A stretch of 64,000 nt of DNA. Source: Argyresthia goedartella. Taxonomy: Eukaryota > Arthropoda > Insecta > Lepidoptera > Argyresthiidae. Numbering within the stretch: position 1 is the stretch's first letter; every line of letters starts with the position of its first letter. Shown here in pieces: positions 10,901-21,361 of this stretch. Location of the stretch: the NCBI GenBank assembly GCA_949825045.1, contig OX463829.1, positions 5,890,001 through 5,954,000 on the forward strand. Direction: 5' to 3'. Position numbers and translations under genes: made by a program. Under the pieces are notes generated by a model, which did not search any database, was not told the origin of the DNA, and worked only from the letters and a program-made list of their open reading frames with translations.

Positions 10901-11173
10901 TTACTTAGACGACAGATGTCCATGGGAATAGATTGTTTGAGTAACAGGCTGTTTCGATATATAATTAGCATTCATTTTGTAATTTGACAATATTTTATTT
11001 AAAAAAGGAAACGCAAAAGATGCGACGACTGTGGAGTTTCTTCGGTGAGCTCTTCTCCACAGATTCCGCCATTGGGTTAGTGAACTCACCCAAAAAAATG
11101 TAATGACGGATCTAAGTGATGTAACAACATCCTATGGAAATAAATGATTTTTGATTTTGATTTTGATTTTGAA
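7971..11173 (+). mobile_element. LINE (CR1/Jockey-type), 5'-truncated, ORF2 intact
   Basis: Contains the open ORF2 at 7971-10931 (no earlier stop until TAG near 7968), a 3' UTR, AATAAATG and a (TTTTGA)n tail at about 11147-11173. ORF1 is missing, so the copy is 5'-truncated. It is related in protein sequence to the minus-strand LINE at 29337-34850. It lies inside the Maverick integrase. The clean ORF next to broken neighbours suggests it is one of the later insertions. Confidence 0.85.
8112..10931 (+). CDS. LINE ORF2: endonuclease and reverse transcriptase
   Basis: About 940 residues without a stop. The apurinic endonuclease-like domain comes first: VHQNIQGM, ITEHFL, ADRGGSLILV, VYRPPDSSF, ICGDFNVNL and SDHSGQ carry the N, E, D-x-N and D-H residues of this fold. 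The reverse transcriptase follows with KVIPLFKAGS, NFRPISILPTLSK, QFGFTKGRSTADA, CDLSKAFDCV, MGVPQGSILGPFLFLVYIND and the catalytic LFADDTSLIF. The C-terminal region ends KKGYYRISDYLDDRCPWE. It nicks target DNA and copies element RNA at the nick. The frame is open upstream to about 7971 with no ATG; the first internal ATG is at 8134. The true start is therefore lost with the truncation. Confidence 0.9.
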   Translation: MVHQNIQGMLSKELEIELFMNCNNIDILCITEHFLKSYQFMFNFNNHHVASSFNRKTADRGGSLILVNNSFKYKERVDIVSLSVERTMEIACIELEQLIVMSVYRPPDSSFDLFEKKMYEVLIKISDKNNFFMICGDFNVNLLEDNNICTRLKSLFLCHNMNYLFLEPTRITATSATCIDNIFTNITPIFKSVINKLTSDHSGQIGIFIIKIKKEQKKDITCVPVSDTRLEHYRNNILDKLWEIPYSDDPNLLYNSVFNLVKNEYDTVFKSKTIKVNNKALFSDWATVGIHRSRRRLYELYEEKSYNKNTASLDYVRSYSKMFKRVCAVAKSNFIKNKIESSSNVMKTTWQIINRETGKAKATDNNFKLKIDNQLLSTDLEVAKAFENFFTDIPVSTTKSLNSSPAAAESILKQNFEECKTDFKFRHVNNEDIVKAFKSLEMKKTADAHGLSVKIISSIVDCIAPHLCCIFNQCIDSGVFPDLMKLSKVIPLFKAGSTSDPTNFRPISILPTLSKIFEKLILNQLQSHFYLNNLIHIAQFGFTKGRSTADAGVELIDNIFDAWEDAMDAIGVFCDLSKAFDCVHHDTLVRKLRHYGVKDQALGLLESYLTDRVQMVDVNGKRSPGSSISMGVPQGSILGPFLFLVYINDLPYLVKAKHGLVLFADDTSLIFKVKRQQSNYDEVNNAISSIVNWFTVNNLLLNEKKTKCIKFVLPNVNPVTTDIFIKGQRLDLVQSTVFLGITLDAKLQWDPHINKLSNRLSSAAFAVKKIRALTDVDTARLVYFSYFHSLMTYGMLLWGHAANANSIFILQKRAVRAIYRLGPRVSLREKFKEINILTFVSQYIYDNLVYVKRNITNFQKYSDIHNFNTRNKGKLVAYVSRLHKISNSFKGNCIRYYNKVPTDIKNLPLDKFKIIIKQKLYKKGYYRISDYLDDRCPWE

Positions 11174-11811
11174 AAAGAAAAAGCGGATTAGCGCACCAAG
11201 CGAGTGCGGTGCGTCGCTGATGAGAAACTAGTTTAGTGAAGTGACAAAAACAAAGTATGTATGTTACTGTTGGTCAAAAATAAACGACAAATAAGCAACC
11301 AATACGGTTATATGAAACAACATGAGGTTTCCCCGCTCCTCTCCGTTTCTGTAGTACATTTAGTTGTGGCCTAGCATAACCCAACTTTAGTATTAAGATA
11401 GCTTATATCAACCAATTTGGCCCTCAATTCTTGTATAAACTAGGCGCGGTGAAGAAGAGGGCTGGGCAAAAAACAAGAACTGACACGTATTTTTGGACAT
11501 AATTTAAACAAGCTTGATCTTTAAGAAGTATTAATAACGTATCCCTGCGCTATTAGGGAAAGTCCCCCAATTTTACTTCTAAGAAAAAATTGAAAGTGAA
11601 TTTCCTTTCTCTTCCGTAAAAGGTACCATATCTCTGCAGGTATATGTATGATTTATTATAGTTTATGTATGTTCATGCTATATATTGTATTTTATGTTTA
11701 TATTTGGTATAGTTTATAAATATTTTGAAAGTAATTTTCGTACGTATATATAGAGTTTTACTGCGAACTAGGACTTTCCTATATCATTAACTCTCTGTCT
11801 TGCCTAGATTT
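11174..11811. other. Non-coding DNA between two LINE pieces
   Basis: No reading frame or recognised repeat. It contains GGCCCTCAATTC near 11420, weakly resembling the inverted TTGAGGG motifs at 7631-7694. It may be flank of the same inserted unit. Confidence 0.4.
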
Positions 11812-11935
11812 GCTTGAAGAAATCTCTTTTTAGAGATAAGCTCGCCTTTGCTTATAACATTTATTTTTACTGTCTGTAACTTTATATTATCTGTGCAATA
11901 AAGAATATGAATATGAATGAATGAATTACTAAACT
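11812..11935 (+). mobile_element. LINE 3' UTR fragment
   Basis: GAAGAAATCTCTTTTTAGAG followed by ATAAGCTCGCCTTTGC, then TGTGCAATAAAGAATATGAA and short (GAAT)n repeats. It shares the same motif as 5281-5402 in opposite orientation. It is the terminal part of an RTE-like LINE and abuts the resumed Maverick integrase. Confidence 0.65.
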
Positions 11936-11976
11936 TTTAAAATACATAGACGCTTTGTAGCATTGTCGCGCTTATC

Positions 11977-12505
11977 AGGACGCTGAAAAATAAGTTATAT
12001 AAATTATTCAGCTTACAAGGTAACTACAAATGGTGTGATAGTGCCCTAGAAAATATAGTACGAAAATATAATTCCACATATCATAGAACAATTGGTGCAA
12101 TGCCGAATGACGTCAATCATGAAAACAAAGATTTTTTTCTGAAAAGGTATAACAATGCACTCAACGAAACATATAGACAAATATCGTAAATTTAGAAATG
12201 GTGATTTTGTTCGTATAAGCAAATATAAAGGAGTGTTTGCAAAAGGATATACCCCCAATTGGTCAACCGAAATCTTCAAAATTGATAAAGTACAAAATAC
12301 AAATCCTGTCACATACCTTTTAAAGGACACTAAGCAGCGACCAATACTAGGAGCTTTCTATGCGCAAGAAATTCAAAAAACCATGCATCCTAATATTTAT
12401 TTGATAGAAAAGGTTATGAAAAAAAAAGGAAATAACTTATTTGTTAAATGGCTAGGTTTGTCTGCAGAGGAAAACAGTTGGATTAAGAAGACGAATCTTT
12501 TATAA
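11977..12505 (+). pseudogene. Maverick integrase, C-terminal part with chromodomain
   Basis: The frame resumes in RTLKNKLYKLFSLQGNYKW and continues to YNSTYHRTIGAMPNDV, typical of the end of the integrase core. A frameshift near 12150 moves to the frame with FRNGDFVRISKYKGVFAKGY (SH3-like) and IYLIEKVMKKKGNNLFVKW...SWIKKTNLL, a chromodomain with its aromatic and W/L residues. Maverick integrases commonly end this way, and the chromodomain is thought to guide insertion to particular chromatin. The frameshift makes the copy dead even if the insertion were absent. Confidence 0.8.
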
Positions 12506-12607
12506 ATGCTAATTACCTAAATAAATTACTAGTCCTTAATCACACGTAAGCTAGAACGGTTATACATTTGTTTTCATTATTTTATTATGATACATATTTA
12601 TTAAATA

Positions 12608-13069
12608 ATGGCTAAAAACCTTTCACCAAATAAAAAACAATTACAAACAGCAAAAAAAGGGAATGTAGTTAAAACTAATTTAAAAAAAACCTTTCACAAT
12701 ATTGTATCCCGAACAAAAAAACGCATTAATAAGCTTAAACCAAAATGTAAAAAAACTGCTATCGATTTGGCTATTGTAGCTGCAAAAGAATTAGCAAAAG
12801 AATTCCCTATTCAAGTACCGCGAGTAATACCTGTACCAAAAACCGGAGGATTTTTACCATTAATTCCAATATTTGCGGGATTATCTGCAGCTGGTAGCTT
12901 AGCAGGTGGCGCTGCTGGTATAGCTAAGATATTAGTGCTGTCAAAGAAGCCAAGAAAAGATTGCAAGAATTAAAACGACATAATGAAAAAATTGAGTCGT
13001 TATGTATAGGAAAAGGATTGCATGTAAAACCTCATGCCGATGGTTTGGGAATATTTATAATTTACGCAT
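12608..13069 (+). pseudogene. Maverick small hydrophobic protein (putative virion part)
   Basis: ATG at 12608 begins a lysine-rich segment (MAKNLSPNKKQLQTAKKGN). It leads to VPRVIPVPKTGGFLPLIPIF and a glycine/alanine-rich hydrophobic stretch AGSLAGGAAGIAKI. A frame change at about 12950 leads into KEAKKRLQELKRHNE and GKGLHVKPHADGLG. The IPVPKTGG-F-PLIPIF-GLSA-G-GG-AGIAKA block followed by GKGL.LKP..GLG is a recurrent insect Maverick gene found near the integrase. It may be a minor capsid or membrane-associated protein, but no function is proven to my knowledge. The frame is interrupted once and ends at the junction with gypsy sequence near 13070. Confidence 0.55.
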
Positions 13070-13070
13070 T

Positions 13071-14249
13071 TGCCTAAATAAGGCAGAACTAAATTATCCA
13101 ACAATTGAGAAGGAACGGTTAGCGATAGTTTGGTCAGTAAACTATTTCAGGCATTATTTATTAGGCAAAAAATTCAGGATCTTTACAGACCACCGACCGC
13201 TCGTATATTTATTTACCATGAAGAATCAAAGTAGTAGACTTACAAAATTTAGATTAAAATTAGAGGAGTACGATTTGTAAAAGGGAAAGACAATGTAGCA
13301 GCAGATGCATTGTCAAGAGTAATATTAATATCAGATGACTTGAAAGGAATGAGTGCTGATGTTGTTAACGTTATGACGAGACGACAGAAAATAGAACAAG
13401 AAGATAAAGATAACAAGCAGGATTTAGCGGATACTAACATTTTGAAGAATGAACGGTGTGTACAGCCAAACATTGTCGAAATGCTTAGCAAACCAAAAAA
13501 TGCTGTCGAGCTAATATTTACAACAAGTGAGAAAATGAAAAGTAAGAAAGATGATGCAAGTAATAGTTTATTTGTGTACGACTCACAAAGATACACGATT
13601 TATACTTTCCCACTCTCTGGATCATGTATTACGCGAGACGTATACGTGAGAGAATTTGAGCATTTTGTAAGAGTGTAAATATAGAAGAAATTTACATAAT
13701 GAGAGATAAAAGTAATGAAAAATAAATATAAAATGGCTAAATAAAATTGCCAACAATAATAGTAAAAGTAAAAATAAGAAAGAAAGTAAATGGTCCCGCC
13801 ACGAATTTTCGTAATAAAAGAAAAACAAAGAATAATTGACAAAGATGATAAGTTGGTAGTTTTGAATGATTTTCATATTCTACCTACTACAGGACACCTT
13901 CTACAGCAGGACATGCAGGTATTCGAAGGATGATAAATGATATACGTAAGTATTACACATGGCCAAAACTTGCGCAAGACGTTAATAATTATGTTTCAAA
14001 GTGTAGTAAGTGTCAAACACAGAAACACTCGATACCAGTCAAAGAGCCCACGGTTGTTACAACTACCGTAGTACCGTAGTTGGCAACTACGGCAACGTCG
14101 GCATTTGACAAAATATATTTAGATATAGTGGGGCCTCTAGTTAAGGATTATTTTAGTAAGTCATATATTTTAGCCATTCAATGCGAGCTTAAGAAGTTCG
14201 TAGAAGCATATTCATTAGACGGTAAGGATGCTATTACGGTAGCAAGAGC
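13071..14249 (+). pseudogene. Ty3/gypsy pol fragment: RNase H to integrase core
   Basis: The fragment opens in RNase H (CLNKAELNYPTIEKERLAIV, then FRIFTDHRPLVYLF). A one-base shift near 13277 leads to VKGKDNVAADALSRV, the usual RNase H end. A linker follows to a stop at 13676. After lesions at 13679-13890 the integrase zinc-binding domain appears: HAGIRRMINDIRKYYTWPKL, then SKCSKCQ (His and Cys-x2-Cys). The core begins at FDKIYLDIVGPL, with the first catalytic Asp. Homology stops after ITVARA at 14249 and continues at 26562. Protease and reverse transcriptase are missing upstream, where the sequence is Maverick. Confidence 0.8.
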
Positions 14250-14572
14250 TGTAACGGCACAAAAACTAAGGTCGAGCCACCGCTATCAGTAGCTATGATC
14301 GTCTATTCTATCTACCCCAAAATGAGATGTCCCGATTCAGCTGTAAGATTTGTAAGTTAAGAATGATAAGTCTGAATTTCTCGTTCGTTGAGAAGTTCGT
14401 TAGGCGTACAATAGTCGAGCGGAAGATTGGTTCAGGAATTTAGAGTTTCAAGTTAGACAGAGAAAGCATATATGTCCGCAAGCCGGTAATTCGCATCAGT
14501 CAGCGGTGTATTGCGCCAGATCGATCTTTGTTATATTTTGTGTGTGATGGTACCATTTATTTTTTTGTATAT

Positions 14573-16940
14573 CCCTTTACAACCGAAGAAAGTAATTAAC
14601 TCAGTTTGTTTTTAAATTGACAGGACTTTTTCATAGGTGTCTAAGTATCGTGAAAAAAATAAATAAAAAAATCCTGAAGTCTCTATTTTCCTGAAAACTT
14701 ACACTCACGAGCGTGCGGCTTAGGTGTTAGGTCGAGATGTGAGTACCCTCACGAGCGTGGGACTTAGGAGATAGCTCGAAATGTGAGTTTTGTCTAGGTT
14801 GGGGGTGTTTTTTGATATTAAATGAAAATTAAATTAATTAAGCTGTGTTTATAATCATCATTCATTTATTAACGATATTAATAAAGAATCTTTGTATATT
14901 TGGCTCGGTTAAAGTTAACAGTCTTTTAAGACAACTAAAATATTTCTTCCTTACTTAGGTTCTTGATCTTTTTTGGTATAAAACTTATAAAAATTAATAG
15001 GTACAAACAACTTAAATCTATTTTGGAATCACATGAGATCTAACTATTTAGTACAGTACAGTCTAACATAATTATGTTTATTATATAGCAATTATTACAA
15101 GTAATTAGAATAACAAATATATTTAACTAAGGCTTCTTGTGAAAAGGTTGGAAACAATTTTTATCACGAGACATACAGAGATATACATCGCATTTAACGC
15201 ATTTTATTTTAGACCGACTGCCACAGTCTTCCATGCGACACGTCCTCGGTGCCTTAATATCATCAAAGACGGGTAGGTGATCGTATCCGTCATGTCTTTT
15301 AGCTGTTGAAGGCATGCTTACAGGTTTGTAGATTTTCAAGGCCTGACGACGTTGATGTTGCTGTGGTGCAGGCTCATCTTCTCTGCGCTCTATTTCTGGT
15401 AGACACTTCAGGCATTCTGCGACATCCAAACGAAACTCTAGTAAGGCCAGAGTATCCTTTCGGCGGTAACCATTAGCTATGCAGTCGTTTTTGTAAAGCC
15501 TCCATGCGTTTACACAAGCGAGATCCATGAAATGTACTAGAACTTTAAGAGGCCATTTTCTAGTTTTGATGAATGTCCTGTAATATTCCATTTGTTGATC
15601 TAGGACATCCACGCCCCCCATGTACTGATTATATCGTTTGATTACTGTTGGAGCCGAAATGTCGACATAGGTTTTGGTATTCTTGTCCCAACGTTTCACA
15701 AGTCCCGCTTCTCCAACTCCCGTGCAGTTAGATGCCATCAATACGGACTTTTTGTCTTTCCATTTGACGATTGCAATGTCATTGCAGACGAACTGATGTG
15801 TGTCGCCACGAGCCATCTGGCTATTTTTTTTTAAATCGATCGTGGCACGATCAGGAATCCGATTATGCATTATTGTGCCAGTGCTGTGGAGGTTTCGCTT
15901 CAGCATTTCTTCAGCCAAAGGAACTGTCGTGAAATATCTGTCATGGTACACACAACTGCCAGGTGGTATACTCTGAGAAAGATGGAGTATTATAGACGGG
16001 CCCAACCCAAGAGTTGTGGCGCAGAACATTGTTTAAGCCCCTTGATAGATGGAAAAATCCAGCATTAGGCCTTCACTGGTTGTTAGAACAAAATTTTTCA
16101 ACCCTACTGGCCTTGGTTTATTTTTGACTACTTGGCGGAGTTTGCATCGGCCAGTAAAGGGTATCATTTGCTCATCTATGGAGTAGTATCCAGGGGCTCT
16201 CTCCAATCGGTTACACGTGTCTTTGTCCTGCCTGATCTGCCTCTGGTTGATCCCCTGCTTCTGGATGTTGTTGGGGTAGGTGGTGGTGCCTCATCCGCTT
16301 CGGGGGACTCATCGTCAGAACCAGATCTACTGTCTTCTAGGTGATCTAAGACTCTCGGCACAATATCTTCGTCATCATCGGCAAATTCCTCAACTTCCGA
16401 GTCATTTCCCTGTCCTAATATTTGTTCGACTTGGTCATCCCTGAGAGGTTGTCCTAAAAATGAAGAAAAACACTTGTTAGACAATCATACATACACGAAA
16501 ATCTTGTTTATGTACAAAAAATGTATGAATATCTATTTAGTACGAATCACCTAACCTACACGATCGTGCGTCCTTGATTTTGGGTGACAATATACGCCTA
16601 AGTAAGCATGTTACGTTCAAGTTACATACTAACGGGCGTAAAACAACACTTATATCAGTAAACTACATAAACAAAACAATAAAAATTGCATAAATATATT
16701 TAAAAATGTACACTTACCCGGGCGACTTCGCGCGCCAAAAAACGCAGCCATCGTTCACTGTGATTACGAGCGACTAACAGGATCAATCCTGTTTGCAAGG
16801 GGGTCAGGCATATTTTTTCTAGGCAAAATGATAGTCTCACGATCGATCGAGGCCGGTTGCATCCCGAAAAATTGATATTCGTAGACGCCAGAATTTTTGT
16901 AAATCAACTCTCACTATCATATCAAGTCGGTTGTAAAGGG
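14573..16940 (-). mobile_element. piggyBac-family element, 2368 bp
   Basis: Both ends carry the 14-bp inverted repeat CCCTTTACAACCGA (14573-14586 and 16927-16940). The flanking tetranucleotide is ATAT on both sides (14569-14572, 16941-16944), not the family's usual TTAA. Inside lies a damaged piggyBac transposase on the minus strand. The element is inserted in the 2.15-kb unclassified element. Confidence 0.85.
15127..16484 (-). pseudogene. piggyBac transposase, internally deleted
   Basis: The N-terminal part (16484-16176) is acidic, then [16 protein letters not shown] and DWREPL. The sequence then jumps directly to [17 protein letters not shown], whose Asp is the first catalytic residue of the DDD nuclease, so roughly a hundred residues are deleted at about 16180. 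A TAA near 16033 follows FSIYQGA. The remaining frame (16029-15127) has CVYHDRYFTTVPLAEEM (second Asp), MGGVDVLDQQMEYYRTF (third Asp), and a C-terminal cysteine-rich finger (CRMEDCGSRSKIKCVKCDVYLC). Enzymes of this family excise and reinsert without leaving a footprint at TTAA. This copy cannot make a complete enzyme. Confidence 0.88.
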
Positions 16941-16944
16941 ATAT

Positions 16945-17411
16945 ATGGGCGCTTGGAACTTCTTTTAGTGGTCGACCACGATTTGTAATATTTGTTTGGG
17001 ATATCGTATAGATACCCGTCGTAGTTTTACGACGTGAGTACTCAATGATATTTCATGTGCTCGCTAGTAGCGGCTTGTGGTGGTTCCAATTATAATTAGT
17101 TCACGGCAATAATGATCCGAAAAGACCGGTTTACACAATTGCGATTTGATTTTCCGAAATGGGTTCTGAACTAGCGGTTACCTCAAAAGGTCCGTAACGT
17201 TTGAAACCTTCAACTCTGCGCAATTTGAGCTGGATGTTATCGAAACGTAGTCATTAGCGCTTTAGGAGATCTAACCCACACCATAGCGAAATGCATACTT
17301 CGGTAAATTCCGATCTATGAATTCCACTAGCCGCAGCACGTCCTCGACTGAGCCTAATCATATATATTTGACTCAGCCTACACATTAGACCTCCAGCAAA
17401 ATTTACATTTA
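16945..17411. other. Non-coding part of the host element
   Basis: No gene. This is the continuation of the sequence at 14250-14572 beyond the piggyBac insertion, up to the (TTTA)n tail of the minus-strand LINE. Confidence 0.45.
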
Positions 17412-17696
17412 ATTTATTTATTTATTTATTTATTTATTTTATTTTATTTATTCAGAAAACCAACAGCGTTACAGTTTAATTATCTTAATTAAATTACTTA
17501 TTTACTACAGCCAATTATAGGTTTCCATAAATTACTTAATTTAAGGAAATTATGGGGTTAGTAAAATAGATAGGTTATTTATTCGGAACTATGTTTTGTG
17601 TATTATTGAGAGGGGGTTGGTGTGAATGCAATGTGAGTGTGTGTGTATGTGAAGGGTGGTGTATAGCTATGATTGAAACTGTATTGTTATATTTTG

Positions 17697-18483
17697 TTAT
17701 CCGCAGAGAGTGTCAAGAATTTTATGTTTAAAAATACTTTTGGAATGATGGTATACGTCAATGTCGGAGAAAGTTTTATTGTAGGTTCTAGCTATTCGAG
17801 TGAGGACAGAATTGTTGGCGTAATTGGTACGATGTGCCGGATGGTGGAATAGTGAGTTAGCTGTATGTCTGGTGCGGCGGCGCGGCGTGCACAGCGGCAG
17901 CTGGCTCACTAGCGCGGGGCAGTCCACGTGTGCGTGCGCCAAGTCCTACAGCAGAGACATGTCGGCGAGTGTGCGGCGCGCCGTAAGACTCGGTATCCTG
18001 TGTCGCGAGCAGCTCTCCTCATAGCCATCGATATATGCGTTACTCTTATAGGTAAGGTTTTTGAGGAATTTGGATTGAATTTTTTCAAGATTTTGCTGGT
18101 GTGTGATGTAGTGGGGATTCCAAATACTTGAAGCATATTCCAGTATACTACGTACATATGCGAAGAACACCTTTTTTATGCAAGATATATCCCTAAAATT
18201 TTGGCAGGTGCGCAGTACAAACCCTAAGTTTTTGTAGGCTTTCCTGGTGATGATATCTACATGCTCGTTCATATTTAATTGGTGATCCAGGTGTACGCCA
18301 AGATCACGCACTAGTTGAACACGTTCAATACGCTGATCCTGGATTGTGTATGAGAAGTGCAAGGGACTGGTTTTCCGTGAAAAGGATATTAATTGGCATT
18401 TCATGGTATTAACTTTAATTCTATTAGTGATGTAGTATTTTGATAATGTGTTTAGGTCATTTTGAAGGTAAGCACAGTCCGTC
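17697..18483 (-). pseudogene. LINE ORF2, C-terminal part
   Basis: Continues directly from the piece ending at 23588: TDCAYLQNDLNTLSKYYITN, MKCQLISFSRKTSP, RDLGVHLDHQL, then the C-terminal KKVFFAYVRSILEYASSIWN. A one-base frameshift near 17944 moves to the frame encoding HAHVDCPALVSQL, PRRRTRHTANSLFHHPAHRT and a stop at 17697. The R-rich LRVPRR..R..LF..P.HRTNYG motif is typical of the end of such LINE proteins. A 3' UTR of about 240 bp leads to the (TAAA)n tail. Confidence 0.82.
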
Positions 18484-19029
18484 TGTTCGATTCCAAATCG
18501 ATATTCGATCGATGGTTTCGGAACGGCCATTTTGAATTTGACGTTGCTGCCAACCTGGCAGGTTTTTTGACAACTGACAGACGAAAAGCCCTCGCAATGT
18601 AACGCGTATTGATTAGGGTATTGAATTTAAATCGCAAGCCATCTGGAATGTATTCGGGTTCCCCTCAGGATTGTCTATATAGCTGAGTGTGTTGTGGTTC
18701 CCCGAACCAGATAAAGTTCGCATTTACGTGGCCGATTGGTTTTTCCCACGTAACAAAACCTGTGTTGGAACACTGTGCTCGTCGAAGCTGGCCTGCCAGT
18801 CATACCTGGTTGGCTGAAGAACCTGTCTACCAAGAAGAGCCTAGGGTGCACCCGGGCCTTGCAGAGAGACAGGAAGTTGACGGGACCGAAGCACAGACCA
18901 GGTTAGATCGACTCCATAATTAAATGCTCGGTGAATCGCCGACGTTCACACTTCTTGGCATCTGATCGCTACGCTACCTCGTAGCTGATGGGCCCCTGCG
19001 AGGTCATTAGGTGCCGAGAAGCCTGAACA
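18484..19029 (+). mobile_element. BEL 5' LTR
   Basis: 546 bp, TG...CA ends. Contains GTCTATATAGCTGAG as a possible TATA element at about 18676. The internal sequence after the LTR is TTT followed by TGGTAGCAAGAGCGTGG from 19033, a plausible primer-binding site beginning TGG; the tRNA used was not identified. Confidence 0.93.
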
Positions 19030-19645
19030 TTTTGGTAGCAAGAGCGTGGTTTCCTGAGATTTGCAGCCGTCAAGGGCTCCAGGAACCCACGATTTGGGAC
19101 TATCAATCTGTAGGTATAGGCGGTTATTAGCTAACTTGGTGTTGTTCCTGTATCCACATAGATTGGTAGTATTGTAAGCTATAAGTCTATTGCTGGTAGT
19201 AGACAGACAGATATTACAGTTTTCCCTAAATGACCAGTTGTACTGAGATGTGACTCAGAATAGTAGGTACTCAACTTAGGTACATTGTAGGTGAATTGAA
19301 ATTTGCATTGAAGTACCAGTTAGTCAATCTATTAGTGGTCTAGTAATGCTAATGAATGTTTGGTTAACATAGGTAGTTACATCTATTGATAGCAGGCTAT
19401 TACATTGTTTTCAGTTTATAGCAATTTATAACTTGAACTAATATTGACTATCTGTGTGTGTTATAATGATAAAGGGAAACTAAATTGTATTTACAGAATT
19501 TATATAGATATAAAACTCGGTTCCTATTGTTTAAGGAAAACAGCATTGTTTAAGTTGTGGTTTAGGGTTCCCTCGTTTGGGTTGTAGACTGGAGGGTCCA
19601 ATAAAATTGAGTTACTGCAAATTGTGAGTAAGTATCGTTCCGATC

Positions 19646-21361
19646 ATGTCGTTATCTGAAATCCAGAAGGGTGTTTCTAAGGAACTCAGATGGTTTTCCT
19701 CCGCACACGGTCTGATAGACCGTTTAGATAGGCATGATGTGGTATTGGAGCGGTCTATGGACGTTAAGGAACGTTACAACAGGGTGCTCGAATTGTCCGC
19801 GCAGGCGGAATCAGTTGATGGTTGCGCACCTGACAGGCTGTCACGGTTGCTAGGGGATGTCGACCAATGTATGGAGATGGCAGCTGCTATCACGCAGAAG
19901 GCTGCGGACATACGTAGACAGCGCGAGTCCAGCCATGGTGGTGACATTGAAGCACCTCTGCCGCTTCAGGGTTCGGGGTCCAGGTTACCTGCCATAACTA
20001 TGCCTACCTTTGACGGAGTGTCCGGTGAATGGATGAGCTTCATCAATCTGTTCGACAGTTTGGTGCACATGCGATCGGACATTACCAAGTCTGTCAAGAT
20101 GGCTCAGCTGGTGGCAGCATTGAGGGGTGAGCCTAGGGAGCTGGTCGCTCATTTGACAGTTACGGAGGGTAACTATGAAACGGCCAGACAATTGTTGGTC
20201 AGACGTTACCATAACAAACGGAGGTTGGCCGATGCCCAACTGAACCGTTTGTTTAGTATCCCGGTTGTGAACAAGGTCGGGGCCATACAGACGGAGGTTT
20301 TGAACCCATTGTTGTCCGTCACCAAGGCTCTAGAGAATCTTGGACTTCCGGTTGGTGAATGGTCGTACCTACTGTTGTACATTGTACTTTCCCGCCTACC
20401 CGCTGACGTGCAGACTCGTTTCGAACAGTCTCACGGGAGGTCGGCCGAGGACCTGCCCGCCTTCTCCGACTTGGTCGGATTCTTGGAAGAGGAGGCTCGA
20501 CGGGCAGAGAATTTGGGGTTGACGGTCACCCATCCTTCGGAGCCACAGAGAGCTGCCGGGAGCGCTGTGAGTAGAGGCCCTCCGACGAGGAAGGACCGCA
20601 CCAACCGGCAGTCGTATGGGACTGTGAGTGAATTGACCCCACATGGTGAGACCTGCCCATGTTGTAGGCAGATTGGCCATGCTGTGGCCAATTGCAATAA
20701 GTTCAGGGAACTTAGGGTTCAGGGACGGCGCCGGATGGCCAAGCAGCGGAGCTGGTGTTTCCTGTGCCTCGGGCCACACATGGCTAGGGACTGCACGCGC
20801 ACAAAAATGTGCGGATATTGTGGTGGGGCCCACAACAATCTGTTGTGCATGAACCGGTCCGGCCAACAGCCTCCACAGGGCTGTATCCAGGGTGACACGG
20901 CATGGGGCCCTGAGAATTCGTTTGCGACTCGGAGCGCAACTCAGGGGCCAACGTCCTTACGTGCACAGGGCGGTACTAGGGTGCAGGGCCGCACTCAGGG
21001 TCATCACATGGGGGGCCCTGAGTTTTCGGTTGCGACTCAGCATCCGACTCAGCGGCACATTGGGTGTGTTGAGCGGGCCGTAACGGGCGGGTGGCATGGG
21101 ACACCTTCGAGCTATGCGGGTGCGGTTCGGACGCCGCCTAAGTTGTCGCCCCGCTCGTCGCCTCGTCCTCGTCGGTCGCATGTGATGTCCCCCCCGCTCA
21201 TGGAGCGGCCACAGTTGAATTCACGCCCACCCCCCTTTGGGGGGCGTCGTAGGGTGGCAATGGAACCGGCGCGTGGGCCATTTGTACAATGGGACCCTCT
21301 GGCGTATAGCTGCCTACCTGATCGGTTACAGGCACAGTGGGGCCCCGGGGGCCCTCGCTAG
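19646..21361 (+). CDS. BEL gag polyprotein
   Basis: ATG at 19646; 571 codons to TAG 21359-21361. The N-terminal half is helical. PAITMPTFDGVSGEWMSFIN through RELVAHLTVTEGNYETARQL is the DUF1759 capsid-type region of BEL/Pao Gag. Zinc-knuckle clusters follow: CPCCRQIGHAVANC (C-x2-C-x4-H-x4-C), CFLCLGPHMARDC (same spacing) and CGYCGGAHNNLLC. The tail is G, Q, R and P rich with imperfect repeats (GTRVQGRTQG and similar). It packages element RNA in virus-like particles. The TAG is followed in the same frame by the protease, so Gag and Pol are separated by one stop codon. Confidence 0.9.
   Translation: MSLSEIQKGVSKELRWFSSAHGLIDRLDRHDVVLERSMDVKERYNRVLELSAQAESVDGCAPDRLSRLLGDVDQCMEMAAAITQKAADIRRQRESSHGGDIEAPLPLQGSGSRLPAITMPTFDGVSGEWMSFINLFDSLVHMRSDITKSVKMAQLVAALRGEPRELVAHLTVTEGNYETARQLLVRRYHNKRRLADAQLNRLFSIPVVNKVGAIQTEVLNPLLSVTKALENLGLPVGEWSYLLLYIVLSRLPADVQTRFEQSHGRSAEDLPAFSDLVGFLEEEARRAENLGLTVTHPSEPQRAAGSAVSRGPPTRKDRTNRQSYGTVSELTPHGETCPCCRQIGHAVANCNKFRELRVQGRRRMAKQRSWCFLCLGPHMARDCTRTKMCGYCGGAHNNLLCMNRSGQQPPQGCIQGDTAWGPENSFATRSATQGPTSLRAQGGTRVQGRTQGHHMGGPEFSVATQHPTQRHIGCVERAVTGGWHGTPSSYAGAVRTPPKLSPRSSPRPRRSHVMSPPLMERPQLNSRPPPFGGRRRVAMEPARGPFVQWDPLAYSCLPDRLQAQWGPGGPR

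Noticed and set aside
18452..18637. Small ORFs repeated at both BEL LTRs
   Set aside because: They lie in LTR sequence; duplication is simply that of the LTR.
20396..20866. Long antisense frames across the BEL gag
   Set aside because: GC-rich shadow frames opposite a clear gag gene with zinc knuckles.
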